64,000 bases of DNA from Anaerotignum sp. (GTDB taxonomy: Bacteria > Bacillota > Clostridia > Lachnospirales > Anaerotignaceae): contig JAFRZQ010000175.1 in NCBI GenBank assembly GCA_017442465.1, positions 1-64,000 on the forward strand. The letters are read 5' to 3'. Both the position numbers and the translations under genes were made by a program. How positions within the stretch are numbered: the stretch's first letter is position 1; each line of letters opens with the position of its first letter. The notes under the pieces are model-generated. The model ran no database searches. It was given only the letters and a program-made list of their open reading frames with translations, and was not told the DNA's origin. This document shows positions 34,901-43,124 of the stretch, piece by piece.

Positions 34901-35389
34901 CCTGCCTTTACTATCTGTCACAGTTGTATGGCTTTCGGTCTGTTCCTGTGTCGTGCCGGATGCCTCTGTTGTTGTGGTCCCAGGTGTGAATCCGTCTACA
35001 AACGAGTCCCTGTCAGCTGTATCCTGATCGGACGGTTCATTCGCCATAGACCCCGTCTGCCGCTGCTGCTCAACCTCTGTATGCTGCGTTGTATTCTGCG
35101 CCGCATCGGTCTCAGTGTAAGACGTTGTTTTCTTAGTTTCTTTCTCTTTCACTGTATCGTCCGCATTTTTCGTGATCGATACCTCCAGTTCCACAGTAGG
35201 CGACGCTGGTGTTCCATCGCCGGTGATCGTGGTCGATTTCTCCGTTGTACCTTCCGTCGTTGTTTCCGTTGTTGTGCTGTCATTGTCCGCAACAACATCC
35301 GCGAAAGCAGGTATGGGCATAGCCCCTGCAGCGACACTGGCTGCCAGCGCCATAGCGAGCATTTTTTGTGTCTGCTTTTCTTTTGCCAT
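31937..35389 (-). CDS. large cell-wall adhesin with internal thioester domain and IPQTG anchor
   Basis: A 1150-residue exported protein. The ATG at 35389 follows AAAGGAGG and begins a signal peptide (MAKEKQTQKMLAMALAASVA, ending AFADV). Residues about 30-250 are low-complexity T and E. A thioester domain follows, with Cys in FYGYCVDL (about 645) and Gln in ATQAALWVYG (about 766), the Cys-Gln pair that binds host amines in Gram-positive adhesins. Beta-rich and T-rich stalk segments lead to GIPQTGDES, a sortase motif, then a hydrophobic stretch and the basic tail NKRGKTNGR. No sortase gene is in view. It is encoded just downstream of the conjugation genes. Confidence 0.88.
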   Translation of the reverse strand: MAKEKQTQKMLAMALAASVAAGAMPIPAFADVVADNDSTTTETTTEGTTEKSTTITGDGTPASPTVELEVSITKNADDTVKEKETKKTTSYTETDAAQNTTQHTEVEQQRQTGSMANEPSDQDTADRDSFVDGFTPGTTTTEASGTTQEQTESHTTVTDSKGRPIENSGAVSGSETITEETVQVEQKEEPRPDDPGNDEQKTETTPPGTQPIVDDGEYQRVPILDENGDPVLDASGNPLMEEQLPVDTSDLTTPDADAVTVGLDRESIDPETGDPILMDSVENTGTASVYEDALVQLKQGLDADIQDAFHAEYGNDAVIDKTGDTAAVDGTVEYSASRVENGNTVVTTVKLIPKTEKIGDTVVIIGYTTEKSEVITPITGVTESDITLQTGQEFGYTYSDIAVDEATGGEPVVTTRTEIKLPEDMPEEGAVTVVTDEETGHTQTTTVAYIRELIDGKEQVVGYKDMVVLTNADGVVIGGGEKVYNGKRNITVTTSTKEVLKTTTIDTDTKQTIVTTKEIVKNITTSTAVVDVAKLDREVWAQLWGITSETGGTDIQSLQSKVDLNGDTAQDLASIGTEYIKYNLGPDGKPGTADDPKPDDDQIQYLRHVLKSDFRIARYIGTDEGHITNFIYELADKDGTKFYGYCVDLATDANRGYFYEIENLEDQDYYQNTTTNGIVNTDATDKLRAIALNGFWGTATYEKDAEGNIVYQKDTDGNTVLDNDGNPVPVIQTGSLQAVKNLLISKGYETEAAGLTEGMALAATQAALWVYGNCDSNRSVNTEDIVDKYVSNKTVSEADEKIIQTLFDVLTDLPGIEKDAAEAGTNILDETDFFGSSITVINKVEDVTDLQYTDVTDRFSEDVNADEDNTNDVYETNIGFKLAIVPGDHPDDALSVYIMDNQNKLIRTETLDNAHKGGGEYEVTGVVLQEGVTINLKISGTQHLDQGVYLYTSEKIDDKPSQTFISVAEGKRNVNLDVNMQFTVNEPEIDLSGSRKRHTEKRTERTTTERTFHETEKVVSAFVEVTTTEVTTTENTWNGDYKETWSYPSNNGTIKTPVTEEETPPVTETPKPIDKSEETGAPTEPEEPGIVLGAETELTDGDTLLDDEDMLLSGIPQTGDESHAAGYGATALAALAGILTLNKRGKTNGR

Positions 35390-35467
35390 AGTAATACCTC
35401 CTTTTTTAGGGTATTTCATTATTCCCAATCTCTCCGTCCTCCTTCCCTCGGAGAATGATAGATAAAA

Positions 35468-35505
35468 AGAAAATCGCCCCATAACAGATCATCCGTCAGG
35501 GGCGA
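35468..35505 (-). terminator. terminator before the TED adhesin gene
   Basis: TCGCCCC (35474-35480) pairs with GGGGCGA (35499-35505); inner bases also pair. On the minus strand it is followed by TTTTC and TTTTT. It closes the transcript with the gene at 35538. Confidence 0.75.
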
Positions 35506-35537
35506 GTACCATTAGATATTTTATTTATCGTGTATGT

Positions 35538-35879
35538 TTACCAACTGCCATTGTTCCCTTCTTCTGCAGGCGTGGTTTCTTCCTGCAGGGGTTCTTCCTG
35601 TTCATCAGCTGGTGTTTCTTCTGTCTGCTTTCTTTTTTTCTTAGATACCGTAGGTGCGCCTAATTTCGCCTCCAGGTATCTCTTCAGGGGTTCGGCTACC
35701 ACACGGGGGTTATTATACATCCTGGTAAATAACTCCATCACAGCCTTCTGCGCCTTATCCCGCATCATTTCTTCGCCCACCAGCGGATTATTGACCAGAG
35801 CCTCATGATATACATATGGAATATCGATCTCTACTCTAAATTTCCTGCTTTCTGCAGGTGTTTTCTTGTTCTGTTCCAT
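35538..35879 (-). CDS. small conjugation-region protein
   Basis: A 113-residue soluble protein with ATG after AAGGAG. The first 80 residues are folded (FRVEIDIPYVYHEALVNNPL, then RMYNNPRVVAEPLKRYLEAK), and the last 30 are acidic and disordered (EETPADEQEEPLQ). It follows the S1-like gene by 18 bp, so it is in the same operon. Function unknown; a chaperone-like or accessory role for transfer is possible. Confidence 0.65.
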   Translation of the reverse strand: MEQNKKTPAESRKFRVEIDIPYVYHEALVNNPLVGEEMMRDKAQKAVMELFTRMYNNPRVVAEPLKRYLEAKLGAPTVSKKKRKQTEETPADEQEEPLQEETTPAEEGNNGSW

Positions 35880-35897
35880 TTATTATTTACTCCTTTC

Positions 35898-37289
35898 TTA
35901 TCTCTTCAGTGCACCAATGACCAATGTTTTATTCTCGAAAAACCGCATGCCGACAATCTTCAGTTTTACGCTGTCCATCGGCATAGGCAGCTGCTTCCAC
36001 TCAGGCAGATAACACAATACCTCAACACCAACATCTGCCTTAACGATCAGGAAAGAGGTGGTTCCATCTTCCTTCGGCGGCAGATAACGGATCACAGTGC
36101 CGGAATAAAAGCCGCCGATCTCCATTTTATCCACGATCCGGAGGATATCATTTTTAATCGGTTCATAGAACGAGATACGAAGATTCGTTACAGCGTCATC
36201 TTCCTCATTCTCTCTGCCGACCGTTACCAGCAGTGCTTCTATATACTGGTTCGGTTCAAAGATATATTTCGCCAGGGTACCGGGCGTAATACGCGCTGTA
36301 CCTGTGATGTATGGGATCGTGGAGTATAAGTACAGGTCATGGCCTGCAGCGGTCAATGCGATCCTATTATTAAACGCAGCCAATACCTTGCAATTGATGA
36401 TATCGCCCTCGCGCAGTCGTTCCGGGTCATTCAGATCAAAGTATGCATCAGATAACCTTTTGTTCGCCATAAGCCGGTTCCCGATAATCAGATATTCCGT
36501 ATTCCCGATTTTATCCTGATAGGTATCGACCACTTCAAGGCAGAACTGGATCTCTGCACGCAGCATCTGCCTTGCCCAGCGCCTTCTCAGATGGATCACA
36601 TAATCCTTGCTCTTCTTTTTCCCGTTCCAAATCAAGATTTTCGACATCTTTTCACCGATGATCGTTACGATAGCGCCTTTGCAGAATTCATCCGTGATCT
36701 CTACTTCAAAAAAAACATCCATCATACCATCCACCGTTCGTTTCATAGCCGCACCGACCACGATACCGTTTATAATAGCTTCGCTTTCCTTCGCCATTAC
36801 CAATGTCTGGAACTGGACCTCTTCTTTTTTTACAAAGGGTGTGCCGCCGTAATCGACCTTACGCCGTCTGCCGCTGACATAGTTATCATCCAGTGTCGGG
36901 AAATCAGGCTCTTCCTTTTCAGGCTCCTGTTCTTCGGCTTCTTTTGGCGCTTCCTCTTTCTGCTCTTTCTTTTTCCTGCCCCGCTTTTTAGGTTCTGCCT
37001 CTTGCGCCGCGGTCTTTTGCTGTTCTGTTTCTTGCTGCTCTGATTCTTGCTTTCCGGATCCCTTCTTCCTGCCTCTGCGATGGCGGAAAGCGGGTTTCCC
37101 CTTTTTATCCAAATATACCTCTACGCCGTCAGGGAGTTCTTCATCATCACTGTCAAGATCAATGCTTTGATCCGGCTCCGGCATTTCATAAATCATTTTG
37201 TCTAATTTTTTCGCCGGTATTTTTTCTATCTGTGATTGGAATCTTCTCTCTTCCTCGCTTAGAGGTTCTTTTGGTTTTCTGCCAAACAT
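35898..37289 (-). CDS. conjugation-region protein with two S1-like OB domains
   Basis: A 463-residue soluble protein. Residues 1-150 are highly charged and disordered with E/Q-K-rich repeats (KKRGRKKKEQKEEAPKEAEE). The rest holds OB-like segments: EGDIINCKVLAAFNNRIALT (about 290-330) and IGGFYSGTVIRYLPPKEDGT with SFLIVKADVGVEVLCYLPEW (about 390-440), which look like S1 RNA-binding domains. It may bind single-stranded DNA or RNA during transfer. The ATG follows GAAGGAGGG. It is downstream of virD4, after a terminator. Confidence 0.68.
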   Translation of the reverse strand: MFGRKPKEPLSEEERRFQSQIEKIPAKKLDKMIYEMPEPDQSIDLDSDDEELPDGVEVYLDKKGKPAFRHRRGRKKGSGKQESEQQETEQQKTAAQEAEPKKRGRKKKEQKEEAPKEAEEQEPEKEEPDFPTLDDNYVSGRRRKVDYGGTPFVKKEEVQFQTLVMAKESEAIINGIVVGAAMKRTVDGMMDVFFEVEITDEFCKGAIVTIIGEKMSKILIWNGKKKSKDYVIHLRRRWARQMLRAEIQFCLEVVDTYQDKIGNTEYLIIGNRLMANKRLSDAYFDLNDPERLREGDIINCKVLAAFNNRIALTAAGHDLYLYSTIPYITGTARITPGTLAKYIFEPNQYIEALLVTVGRENEEDDAVTNLRISFYEPIKNDILRIVDKMEIGGFYSGTVIRYLPPKEDGTTSFLIVKADVGVEVLCYLPEWKQLPMPMDSVKLKIVGMRFFENKTLVIGALKR

Positions 37290-37327
37290 GAGATCCCTCC
37301 TTCAAAAAATGTATTTTCTTTTTAATG

Positions 37328-37362
37328 AAAAAAAGGACACTGATCCTACTGGATAGTGTCCT
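37328..37362 (-). terminator. terminator after the virD4-like gene
   Basis: AGGACACT (37334-37341) with ATCC (37343-37346) pairs with GGAT and AGTGTCCT (37351-37362). On the minus strand a TTTTTTT run follows. Confidence 0.85.
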
Positions 37363-37381
37363 GATATACCCGCCAGACGTC

Positions 37382-40075
37382 TTATAGATCTTTGGGGTCT
37401 ACGGGTGTTGTATCGCTTAATTTCATTTTCAGCCGTTGTTTCGGCTTAACCGGATGTTTCCGTGTTATAGACTCATCCGATATATCATCGGTTACTGGTG
37501 CATGATCTGCCTCTTTGACAGATGCAGCTGATTTCTCCGGCAAATCCCCCTGGATCAGTGCCATAAATTCCTCCGGTTTATCCTTCCAGTTCTCTTTCTG
37601 TCTCAGCAATTCCTTCGCCAGTTCCACCGCTTCTTCCTCACGGTACTGGGTACGCAGCTGTTTGTCTACGGTATCGGCGTCGATATCTTCCTGGCTGGGT
37701 TCCCTCGGCGGCGCGGGGTTATGCTGCACCGGTTCCAATGGTTCTGCCAGCAGTGCATCCAGATCGATCGTTTCCTCGCCGGGCAGCGGGTGACCGGAGA
37801 TCTTCGGGTATTTATCTATCGTTTCCTGGATCCATACATGGTCGGGACGATGGAAATACATATATTTATCGACCTGCATCGGTTTCTGGCCACGGATCAA
37901 TGCGATCAATCGCTCCTGTTTCAGTTCGCGGATCTCGTTAATAAACATCAAACTGCGTGGGCTATGCTGTTTCGTCAGCCCAATATCGAAGTCTTTGATC
38001 GGCGAGAGGATATTTTTCTTCTCCCGTTTGACGATAGTACTCGTTGTCATCTGGCCCATCAGTTTAGATACGAACTCAGGTGTTTTATCCTCGTTACCGC
38101 AGCCAAGGAACAGCATCAGATCACAGTCACCGAACATTTCCAGGCATCGGTTCTCGTCATACCGCTGCAGTAACTGCGGCAGATTCTGGATCGCCATATT
38201 GATATGAATATCGCGGGAACGGAGCGTAGAAAGTTTTTGGGTATAGTCTGGCAGCACCCCGATATTAGCGAACTCATCCAGATAAAAATGGTTGCGCACA
38301 TGCAACCGTTTGCTCGTGTTCGCATCGGCCTGCGCCTGCAGCGTGGCAAAGGCAATCGTGATAAACAGCGATGAGATATAGGCTAATGAGGTCTCCTGAT
38401 CGGAAATGATACAGAAGTACGCGCATTTTTCGCGCCCGGGCTTCTCAAGGTCGATCTCGTTCTCGGATGTCATCCGCTGGATATAGTATTGCTTGAACGC
38501 TGATAGCCTTGTATCCAGACCGCCCTTTGCAGATGTACAGACGTTATCGCTCCATTCGGTGAATGCACTCCAATAGCTATATGCAAGGCTATGGTTCGGG
38601 TTACAGAGCAAGAACACCTGATACAGGGAATGGTACGTTGTCTTCTCCACTGGCACTTTAAATACCAATTCATAGACAAGACGTTCCAGTTTAAAATGTG
38701 GTGTTTGTTCATTAAACGCTCTCAGCTTCGCTTGTTCTTCTTTTGTCAGGAATATCTTTAACTGCAAAAGCTTTACGCAGGTACCAAGGTTCAGGATACG
38801 TTTCTTCGCCTCTCTGATCGTCAAAGGTTCATAGTCCTCAGGAGGATCGTTTACATCCAGGATCCGCAGGAGCATTTCATCATTGCGGTATGCCTGGATC
38901 TTATAGTACATATTGTTCAGGCGTTTTTTCTCTTTCGGTGAAGTGCATTCGGAGATCCGTTCTTTCAACTGCATCAAGCGGTCGCTCAGGTATTGATATT
39001 TCTGCCTGATGACATCTTCGATTGCTGCGTTATACATTTTTTCTTCTTCCGCCGTGTCGCAAGCATCGCGCCGGGCGCGGAATGTTTTCAATTCGAATTC
39101 GTACCGGTCCAGTTTCGCATCTTTTATCCTTGCTTTCGGTGTTGCGATCTCCAGCAGCAGTGTCATAAGAGCTTGCAGCAGTTTCTCCGCTGTACTCGCC
39201 CAGAATTCATTGGAGTTTTCGCTGGAAGTGTTCTTGATGATCATAGAGCTGATGGTCGTTACCCATTTCTCGCGTTCTGCGCCGAGAGTAGACAGCCATT
39301 CCATGAAGTTCCATTTATCAGAGTGCCATGGATAGATCAGGTTGAATACTTTTACATCGTAGCCGTACTCCTTGAAGATCGGGTATGTCTTATCGCAGAG
39401 CTCGCCCTTAGGGTCGGTTACAAAGACGCTCTCACCTCTTTTGGCGGACTCGATGAGGTTTGGGATCATGATAGATGCGGATTTACCTGTACCGGGGGCA
39501 CCGAGGATAACTGTGTTACGGTTAGACAGATTATACCGGCGCATGATATCTTCGTCCCTGGTCACTATATCACCGATATAGCCCATGTTCTGGGCGGTAT
39601 TTGGTACTTTTCCGATCACGAAGCCGTTGATGCTATCGATATCGTTCTCCGGATGAAGGCCATAGACCTCTTTAATCTCATCGCCTTCCAGAAACGATGC
39701 GGTGCCATGGGTACCGGCAGCGGATTTAGTCAGGTTACGTTCTTCGTCGAATGCGTCCTGGTTCATAGCGTTATATTTACAGACGGCGTATACTGCGATT
39801 ACCACAATTACGAACAGGATAGCTGTCATAAGAAGTCCTGCAAATGAAAACAGCCCGCACAAAACCCAATAGATCGGGGAGAATGGTGCGGGGCCGAATA
39901 ATGAAACGCACATCCCGCTGCACAACAGGCAGCAGATAAGGATGAACAATAATTTAGGTCTGGTCAGCTCTGTTGTTTTCTGCAGGTGCTTTTCCAAGTC
40001 CAATAGACGATGGAAAAATTTAGAGCCATATTGGTTAAATATGGCTCTAGGTTTATTCGTATTCTGTTTTTTCAT
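37382..40075 (-). CDS. virD4: VirD4/TraG-type coupling ATPase
   Basis: An 897-residue inner-membrane ATPase. Two or three N-terminal membrane helices (residues about 42-105) are followed by a soluble motor. Walker A is TVILGAPGTGKSA (about 188-200) and Walker B is HFYLDEFANIGVLPDY (about 590-605), with the TRSRDIHINMAIQNLPQL-type motif of TraG proteins. Coupling proteins bring the relaxase-DNA complex to the type IV channel. The middle has an unusually long insertion, and a P/E-rich C-terminal tail of about 140 residues may recruit substrate. The start shares one base with the stop of the upstream gene. No relaxase is in the window. Confidence 0.95.
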   Translation of the reverse strand: MKKQNTNKPRAIFNQYGSKFFHRLLDLEKHLQKTTELTRPKLLFILICCLLCSGMCVSLFGPAPFSPIYWVLCGLFSFAGLLMTAILFVIVVIAVYAVCKYNAMNQDAFDEERNLTKSAAGTHGTASFLEGDEIKEVYGLHPENDIDSINGFVIGKVPNTAQNMGYIGDIVTRDEDIMRRYNLSNRNTVILGAPGTGKSASIMIPNLIESAKRGESVFVTDPKGELCDKTYPIFKEYGYDVKVFNLIYPWHSDKWNFMEWLSTLGAEREKWVTTISSMIIKNTSSENSNEFWASTAEKLLQALMTLLLEIATPKARIKDAKLDRYEFELKTFRARRDACDTAEEEKMYNAAIEDVIRQKYQYLSDRLMQLKERISECTSPKEKKRLNNMYYKIQAYRNDEMLLRILDVNDPPEDYEPLTIREAKKRILNLGTCVKLLQLKIFLTKEEQAKLRAFNEQTPHFKLERLVYELVFKVPVEKTTYHSLYQVFLLCNPNHSLAYSYWSAFTEWSDNVCTSAKGGLDTRLSAFKQYYIQRMTSENEIDLEKPGREKCAYFCIISDQETSLAYISSLFITIAFATLQAQADANTSKRLHVRNHFYLDEFANIGVLPDYTQKLSTLRSRDIHINMAIQNLPQLLQRYDENRCLEMFGDCDLMLFLGCGNEDKTPEFVSKLMGQMTTSTIVKREKKNILSPIKDFDIGLTKQHSPRSLMFINEIRELKQERLIALIRGQKPMQVDKYMYFHRPDHVWIQETIDKYPKISGHPLPGEETIDLDALLAEPLEPVQHNPAPPREPSQEDIDADTVDKQLRTQYREEEAVELAKELLRQKENWKDKPEEFMALIQGDLPEKSAASVKEADHAPVTDDISDESITRKHPVKPKQRLKMKLSDTTPVDPKDL

Positions 40076-41241
40076 CAGGGTCTATATACCTCCTTAACCT
40101 CCGCGATGGAGTAGCTATTATAAATTACTCTATCTGGCCAGGGGTCGAAAGCAGTACGATGGAAACTTTCCTGGAAGTTAAAACCGATGATATTTAATTT
40201 ATCCAGCATCCCATTTTCGAGCATACGGCGGATGCGTTTGATTTTAATAATGTCACCACTGAACAATACGGTGCATTTCAATTCGCCGATCGTACCGTCT
40301 ACTACATCTGTGGGATCATCTACACGTTGTTGTTCTTCGAATACTGATTCTAAGAAAAGTTCTTCGTTCTCTTTATAGGAACGGAACAATCTCAAATGTG
40401 CGATACCCTCTCTATCTGTATTGATCAGAAATACTTTTTTATAACAAGAGGACAGTTCCAAAGTTTCGCGTAATGCTTTACCGAAGTTGCGTTTATCTTC
40501 TTCGGGCTGATAGAGTAATCTATTCGCTTCATTTTCATAGCTATCGATAAAGAAGATCGCTTTCGTGATCGGCTGATGGAAGATCTGGATCGACAGATAA
40601 TCCCTCACCTGGCTTTCTGCGTTATCGACCCAATACATGGAGGCACCGAGTTTGAATACGGGGATGTATTCGCCATAGTGATAGTACACACCGCCGAATC
40701 TGGAGGTACAGAGTACTTTATCGCTCTTAGGGTACTGTGCGATGATTTCTTCTTTTGTAATGAGACGAGTTACTTTCAGGACTTCTTCTTTATCGCCCTG
40801 TGGGATACTTTTATCAAACATCATAGAGATCACAGCGAGACTCCCCTGACGGGTCAGTTTTCTCGGTGTTGTTGCAGCTGTATATTTTTTGACGTCTAAT
40901 ATATCCTGACCTAATCTGCTTAGGCTAATGATATAATCGTCTTCCGCGCCTTTCTTGCGTAAGATATATCCTTCACTCGCCAGTCGTAAGATAATGCGAT
41001 AGATCGTATATGGTTTCTTATCTGGGATCAGGTCTGCTATTTTACTTTCAGGATAGCTGCCATATTCTTTCAAGATATAAAGAATATCATTGCTTACTGT
41101 TCCTGACTTTAAGCTAAGTGGTTTCTTTTTGTTATCGTTTGCCATATCATCAAAACCTCTCTGTTTCAAGATTAGTTTCTTAGACACAGGCACACTCTTC
41201 AGATATGGATTCCAATTAAATTCCCACTCGTTCTTTTTCAT
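40075..41241 (-). CDS. winged-helix protein coupled to virD4
   Basis: About 388 residues. The start is uncertain: ATGs at 41271, 41241 (GGTGG upstream) and 41145 (GAGAGG upstream) are all in frame. Residues about 45-120 form a winged helix (SNDILYILKEYGSYPESKIA, then RIILRLASEGYILRKKG). The remainder, with KRIRRMLENGMLDKLNIIGF near the end, resembles the replication-relaxation type proteins often found beside TraG in Gram-positive elements, but the match is weak. It overlaps virD4 by one base. It may bind the nearby 41.3-41.8 kb region. Confidence 0.65.
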   Translation of the reverse strand: MKKNEWEFNWNPYLKSVPVSKKLILKQRGFDDMANDNKKKPLSLKSGTVSNDILYILKEYGSYPESKIADLIPDKKPYTIYRIILRLASEGYILRKKGAEDDYIISLSRLGQDILDVKKYTAATTPRKLTRQGSLAVISMMFDKSIPQGDKEEVLKVTRLITKEEIIAQYPKSDKVLCTSRFGGVYYHYGEYIPVFKLGASMYWVDNAESQVRDYLSIQIFHQPITKAIFFIDSYENEANRLLYQPEEDKRNFGKALRETLELSSCYKKVFLINTDREGIAHLRLFRSYKENEELFLESVFEEQQRVDDPTDVVDGTIGELKCTVLFSGDIIKIKRIRRMLENGMLDKLNIIGFNFQESFHRTAFDPWPDRVIYNSYSIAEVKEVYRP

Positions 41242-41353
41242 TTCGACCACCGTCCAACTTTTTATGTTCATATACGATTCAAATGTGACTATTCTTTTTT
41301 GTTACTAGCCATAAAGCAAGTGGAAATTTTTTTGTTTCCGAAATCATTATTTT

Positions 41354-41432
41354 GCCACGAAGTGGCTACGCATGAACTGCGAACAGTTCATACGTTTTAA
41401 AAAGAGCTTTTTAAGGGGTCAAAACCCCCCTT
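41354..41432. other. cluster of four hairpins, candidate origin of transfer
   Basis: In 80 bp lie GCCAC/GTGGC (41354-41366), ATGAACTG/CAGTTCAT (41372-41391), TTAAAAA/TTTTTAA (near 41396-41413) and AAGGGG/CCCCTT (41413-41432). No gene is present between 41272 and 41796. Stacked dyads beside a coupling-protein operon are typical of oriT, but no nick motif can be confirmed by eye. Confidence 0.45.
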
Positions 41433-41586
41433 TTCTCTAGCCGGATTTTCCGAGAAGTTTGTTTTTTTCCAAAAAAGTTGATTTTTCAGGAAAAATTCCC
41501 TAACAAAAAATGAAAAAACAGTGAAAAAATGGGGTTACCCAAAATTTCATTCGAAAAATGGCTTTTGACTGTATTTTTTTTGCAGC

Positions 41587-41724
41587 CATAACCTCTTTAT
41601 CTCTGTTATTTTTTTGCAAGGATAAGACCCTTATCCCTGCAAAATTTTTTACATCCAAAGGCCCATATCCCTGTATAAAAATTTACAGAGATAGAACCTT
41701 TATCGATGCAATTTCCATTTATTA
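41587..41724. repeat. four degenerate 34-35-bp tandem repeats
   Basis: Units begin near 41587, 41621, 41656 and 41690. The shared pattern is GATAAGACCCTTATCCCTG, then CA, an A/T run and TTTACA. Unit 2 contains a perfect dyad GGATAAG-ACC-CTTATCC, and units 2-3 and 3-4 form larger dyads around CTGTA/TACAG. They could be iterons or binding sites for the neighbouring DNA-binding protein. Each unit differs at several positions. Confidence 0.65.
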
Positions 41725-41796
41725 ATCCGTCTGTCCGGAACTCTTTTTTTGTAATGATTTTTCAATGCTTTTCGAACTAAACTGTAACAAATACAG

Positions 41797-42468
41797 TCAT
41801 AATTCAGTCGCTTCTTGTGCGCCTGATGTGCTAAGTAACCACAATAAAAAGTCACTTTGTTTCATTAAGGAAATCTCGGTTTCATTCCGTTCTGATTTAC
41901 TCCCTATCCGATAAATTGACATATCAATACTATCATCTATTATCAAATAGGACTTAAATGCATTTACAATCGCCGCTATTTCCACGCTATCATTATCCCT
42001 TATTTTCGTGGGAGAGGAATACAACGTATTGACCACCAAAACACAGTTTTCATTGTATTCAGGCATTGGCTGAGTCTGAAATAATTCCTCTAATTCCCGT
42101 CTAACTGCCAAGGATATATACTCCTTCGACCTTGCGGAAAGACTTTTTATAAGGGGGAAAATTGACAATGTTATAATTTCATTCTCTAATTTAACAGTAA
42201 CACTTTTCTCATGCCGACACAACTGTTTGAACATTAAATTTTTATCATTTTTATCTCCTCTTTCGTCGATCATTCCTGTATAAACAGGTATCTCATTCAT
42301 ATAGCCGGCGATAGTCTTTCTACATGACATTGACATAGATTCCATCTCTTCTATCAGATCAATTAAAGCGGGCAAATGATGCAAGCAAACCTGGTAATCT
42401 GTCAAACTACCGTCAAGCAATCCCAACCGTTTCTGCACCTGTTTTGCCCTCTCCGTAAGATGAAACAT
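41797..42468 (-). CDS. hypothetical conjugation-region protein
   Basis: A 223-residue soluble protein. The ATG follows AGAGAGGAGG. The N-terminus is helical (FHLTERAKQVQKRLGLLDGS, then LPALIDLIEEMESMSMSCRK). There is no membrane helix. No family is recognised with certainty. It follows the 207-residue gene by 18 bp in the virB operon and is the last gene before the 500-bp gene-free region. Confidence 0.65.
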   Translation of the reverse strand: MFHLTERAKQVQKRLGLLDGSLTDYQVCLHHLPALIDLIEEMESMSMSCRKTIAGYMNEIPVYTGMIDERGDKNDKNLMFKQLCRHEKSVTVKLENEIITLSIFPLIKSLSARSKEYISLAVRRELEELFQTQPMPEYNENCVLVVNTLYSSPTKIRDNDSVEIAAIVNAFKSYLIIDDSIDMSIYRIGSKSERNETEISLMKQSDFLLWLLSTSGAQEATEL

Positions 42469-42486
42469 CTAAACATAACCTCCTCT

Positions 42487-43107
42487 CTACTCGTCCTGTT
42501 TGTACAGATCATTATTGTAAAAAATAAAACGGCAGCCTGCAGCATCCTTGATCTGCAGCGCATAGTACACACGGCATTTCAGCTTTATATATGCCACCTC
42601 CGAATCATCATAAACAATAATGATTAGTCTGTTCTCAGGGTCGAATCCGTTCCCGGATAATTCATTTTTAATCAGATCCCCCAATGCATAGAGCGGGACG
42701 GCTATCATTGCAGTATCTATCACATAATATGTCTGAACATTGTTCGAAACCTTGTCGCCAACGAACATTTTCGCAACGAATAAACTACTATACACACTAT
42801 CGGTGAGTGTGATCGTGTCCCCCTTGTTTTTGGCTGCAATCGACGTTAAAACACTGATTGCATTCATGTATTTACTTGCAACAGGCCCGCCCTCATATGC
42901 TGAAATATATACATAATCGTCCTCTTGCATAAAGTGATACAGCCCCGCCAAATGGATCATTATATTGCGGAAGAAAGCAGCTGGTATATCAAATAATATA
43001 AGCAGATCATTTATTCTAACCTTGCCCCAACCACTCGTCAGGAAAGCTGCAATATCTTCGCTTCGGTTCTCCAAATATTCGTTTATTTCCGAATTGCAAA
43101 AATACAT
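42487..43107 (-). CDS. hypothetical conjugation-region protein
   Basis: A 206-residue soluble protein. The ATG at 43107 follows GGGAGGTGC. The first part suggests a winged helix (VRINDLLILFDIPAAFFRNI, then MIHLAGLYHFMQEDDYVYIS), the second an alpha/beta domain (RLIIIVYDDSEVAYIKLKC). It follows virB4 by 17 bp, so it is in that operon. It may be a regulator or an accessory factor for transfer. Confidence 0.65.
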   Translation of the reverse strand: MYFCNSEINEYLENRSEDIAAFLTSGWGKVRINDLLILFDIPAAFFRNIMIHLAGLYHFMQEDDYVYISAYEGGPVASKYMNAISVLTSIAAKNKGDTITLTDSVYSSLFVAKMFVGDKVSNNVQTYYVIDTAMIAVPLYALGDLIKNELSGNGFDPENRLIIIVYDDSEVAYIKLKCRVYYALQIKDAAGCRFIFYNNDLYKQDE

Positions 43108-43124
43108 CAAGCACCTCCCCCTTT

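Noticed and set aside
38993..39847. A 284-residue plus-strand frame opposite virD4
   Set aside because: The minus-strand frame has strong family motifs along its whole length; the plus frame has none.
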